From an uncultured Limnohabitans sp. (GTDB taxonomy: Bacteria; Pseudomonadota; Gammaproteobacteria; Burkholderiales; Burkholderiaceae_C), in assembly GCF_937889215.1 (NCBI RefSeq), contig NZ_CALBEX010000413.1, forward strand, positions 1 to 10,807: a stretch of 10,807 nucleotides of DNA. Reading direction: 5' to 3'. The position numbers were made by a program, and so were the translations under genes. Under the pieces are notes generated by a model. The model did no database searches. It had not been told where the DNA came from and saw nothing but the letters and a program-made list of their open reading frames with translations. The first letter of the stretch is position 1. Each line of letters opens with the position of its first letter. Of this stretch, positions 9,662-10,807 are shown piece after piece.

Positions 9662-10195
9662 TTACTGCAGCGGGCCCTTGAGATGTTCTGGCACGGGCAA
9701 GGCCATGACCTCGATGCCTTCGTCGATCAAGGCCTCGGTTTCTTCGCGCGTGGCCTGGCCACGGATGTTGCGCTCTTCGCGCTCGCCGTAGTGGATCTTG
9801 CGGGCCTCTTCGGCAAATTGCGGGCCCACATCTTCGGTGTTGGCCATGACGTGGCGCACCGCTTTCATCATGGCCGACTGCATCTGCTGCAAGACATCGG
9901 GCGGCATATCAGGCAGGGCTGGTGTAGCAAGTGGGGCATCGGCAGCGGAGGATTGCGAGCCACCAGCAGCGCTGCCCGCGCCCGCAGATTGAGCGCCCTG
10001 CCCCGGCCCTAAATTGGGGGCCGTGCCGTGGCCCAAGTTCAAGCGCGGTGCTGACAGCTTTTTGGTGATTTCACAGTCGTTGCACACTGGACACGTCACC
10101 AAGCCCCGTTCGCGCTGTGCGTCATAGTCGTCTTGAGAGCCAAACCAGCCTTCAAAGCTGTGGCCCAAGCCGCATTGCAGGTCCAGGACTTTCAT
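9662..10195 (-). CDS. DUF1178 family protein with a small zinc-ribbon-like N-terminus
   Basis: This is a 177-residue cytosolic protein of unknown function. It begins MKVLDLQCGLGHSFEGWF, has Cys8 and a CPVCNDC cluster (Cys35, Cys38, Cys41), and then SAPRLNLGHG, which together are typical of DUF1178. The Cys arrangement suggests a bound zinc. Residues about 60-95 are low complexity (Gly, Ala, Ser, Gln). The charged C-terminal part includes FAEEARKIHYGEREERNIRGQAT, which is the family's conserved region. It lies 9 nt after the Nudix gene and 32 nt before arfB, suggesting one operon. No strong SD is seen before the ATG. The family call is from recognition of the two conserved ends; no role is claimed. 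Confidence 0.85.
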   Translation of the reverse strand: MKVLDLQCGLGHSFEGWFGSQDDYDAQRERGLVTCPVCNDCEITKKLSAPRLNLGHGTAPNLGPGQGAQSAGAGSAAGGSQSSAADAPLATPALPDMPPDVLQQMQSAMMKAVRHVMANTEDVGPQFAEEARKIHYGEREERNIRGQATREETEALIDEGIEVMALPVPEHLKGPLQ

Positions 10196-10204
10196 GCCAA
10201 CAGT

Positions 10205-10789
10205 TCAAGGGACGGTTTGCCAATGCAAGGGCCACTGGCCCGATTGCACGTTTTGCAACCAAAGCAAACCCGTCAAGGTCTTGGCATCGGTCAAGCGGCC
10301 TTGCTGGCAAGCGGTCATCAGCTCGGCGGGGCTGGCGGTGAACACATCCAAGAATTCGTCTTGATCCAGCTGACGTTGCCCCAAGGTCAGCTCTTTAGCA
10401 AACCAGATCTCGATCACCTCGGTCGAGTAAGCGATGACCGGGTGCAACACCCCGGCACGGGCCCACTGGCGGGCGGTGTAGCCGGTTTCTTCGAGCAGTT
10501 CGCGTTGGGCGCACAGCCAAGGGTCTTCACCGGGATCGAGCTTGCCGGCCGGGAACTCGGTCATGACTTGCCCCACTGGATAACGAAACTGCCGCTCCAT
10601 CACCAGGCGCAGACCTTCGGTCGTGTCGAGCATCGGGATGACCATCACCGCACCGGGGTGCACCACATATTCACGGGTGGCGAGGTTTTGGTTGGGCAGT
10701 TGCACGGTGTCGCGCAACACATGCAAAAAGTGGCCACGCAAGAGTTCCTCTTGGTGAACCCGGTGTTCGATCAGGTGCTCGTCAGACAT
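10205..10789 (-). CDS. Nudix hydrolase, ADP-ribose pyrophosphatase-like
   Basis: This 194-residue protein contains a complete Nudix box at residues 82-104, GKLDPGEDPWLCAQRELLEETGY. It fits G-x5-E-x7-R-E-x2-E-E-x-G-U, with Glu100 and Glu101 as metal ligands. Upstream PGAVMVIPML, then RLVMERQFRYPVGQVMTEFPAG, is typical of the ADP-ribose pyrophosphatase branch (NudF-like), which cleaves ADP-ribose to AMP and ribose 5-phosphate. Other nucleotide-sugar substrates cannot be excluded. The ATG at 10789 is the first in frame. Only 18 bp of upstream sequence is available and no SD is obvious, so an upstream start outside the window is possible. It leads a probable three-gene minus-strand group with DUF1178 and arfB. 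Confidence 0.92.
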   Translation of the reverse strand: MSDEHLIEHRVHQEELLRGHFLHVLRDTVQLPNQNLATREYVVHPGAVMVIPMLDTTEGLRLVMERQFRYPVGQVMTEFPAGKLDPGEDPWLCAQRELLEETGYTARQWARAGVLHPVIAYSTEVIEIWFAKELTLGQRQLDQDEFLDVFTASPAELMTACQQGRLTDAKTLTGLLWLQNVQSGQWPLHWQTVP

Positions 10790-10807
10790 GCAAACCAGTG
10801 TGAGGGC

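Overview
This looks like chromosomal DNA from a GC-rich betaproteobacterium, most likely Burkholderiales/Comamonadaceae. The basis is the general look of the proteins (a PobA/PobR pair, an endonuclease-type MutL, a Bcr/CflA transporter next to miaA, DUF1178) and the tight packing of the genes. This placement rests on recognition, not on a database search. No phage, plasmid, CRISPR, RNA gene or classical insertion sequence was seen.

Layout. (1) 1-1778, plus strand: the 3' part of a bile acid:sodium symporter family transporter, overlapping by 4 nt an NAD(P)-dependent epimerase/SDR gene. (2) 1773-1979: a convergent intergenic region filled with REP/BIME-like palindromic repeats; the first copy supplies the stop codon of the SDR gene. 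(3) 2003-4159: the divergent pobR (IclR-family regulator, minus) and pobA (4-hydroxybenzoate 3-monooxygenase, plus). Between them lies a three-repeat operator with the geometry known for PobR/PcaU in Acinetobacter, plus one more repeat copy in the pobR leader. (4) 4192-4368: a second convergent repeat cluster. (5) 4371-5017, minus: a DedA-family membrane protein gene broken by an exact 5-bp tandem duplication. (6) 5070-9225, plus: mutL, a Bcr/CflA-type MFS exporter and miaA, joined by 1-nt and 4-nt overlaps and probably one operon. (7) 9222-10789, minus: a Nudix hydrolase, a DUF1178 zinc-ribbon protein and arfB, closely spaced and convergent with miaA; the miaA and arfB stop codons share one TTAA.

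How the genes work together. pobA and pobR form a self-contained aromatic catabolism switch: PobR probably senses 4-hydroxybenzoate and activates pobA, which makes protocatechuate. MutL (mismatch repair), MiaA (tRNA modification), ArfB (ribosome rescue) and the Nudix protein are housekeeping functions.

Most worth a second look: the dedA frameshift, whose removal restores a 213-residue protein with every expected key residue; the PobR operator; the hairpin plus T7 in the pobR leader, built from a dispersed repeat; the mosaic intergenic repeat family; and the matched leaderless-looking divergent starts of dedA and mutL. I saw no clear evidence of an entirely new multi-gene system.
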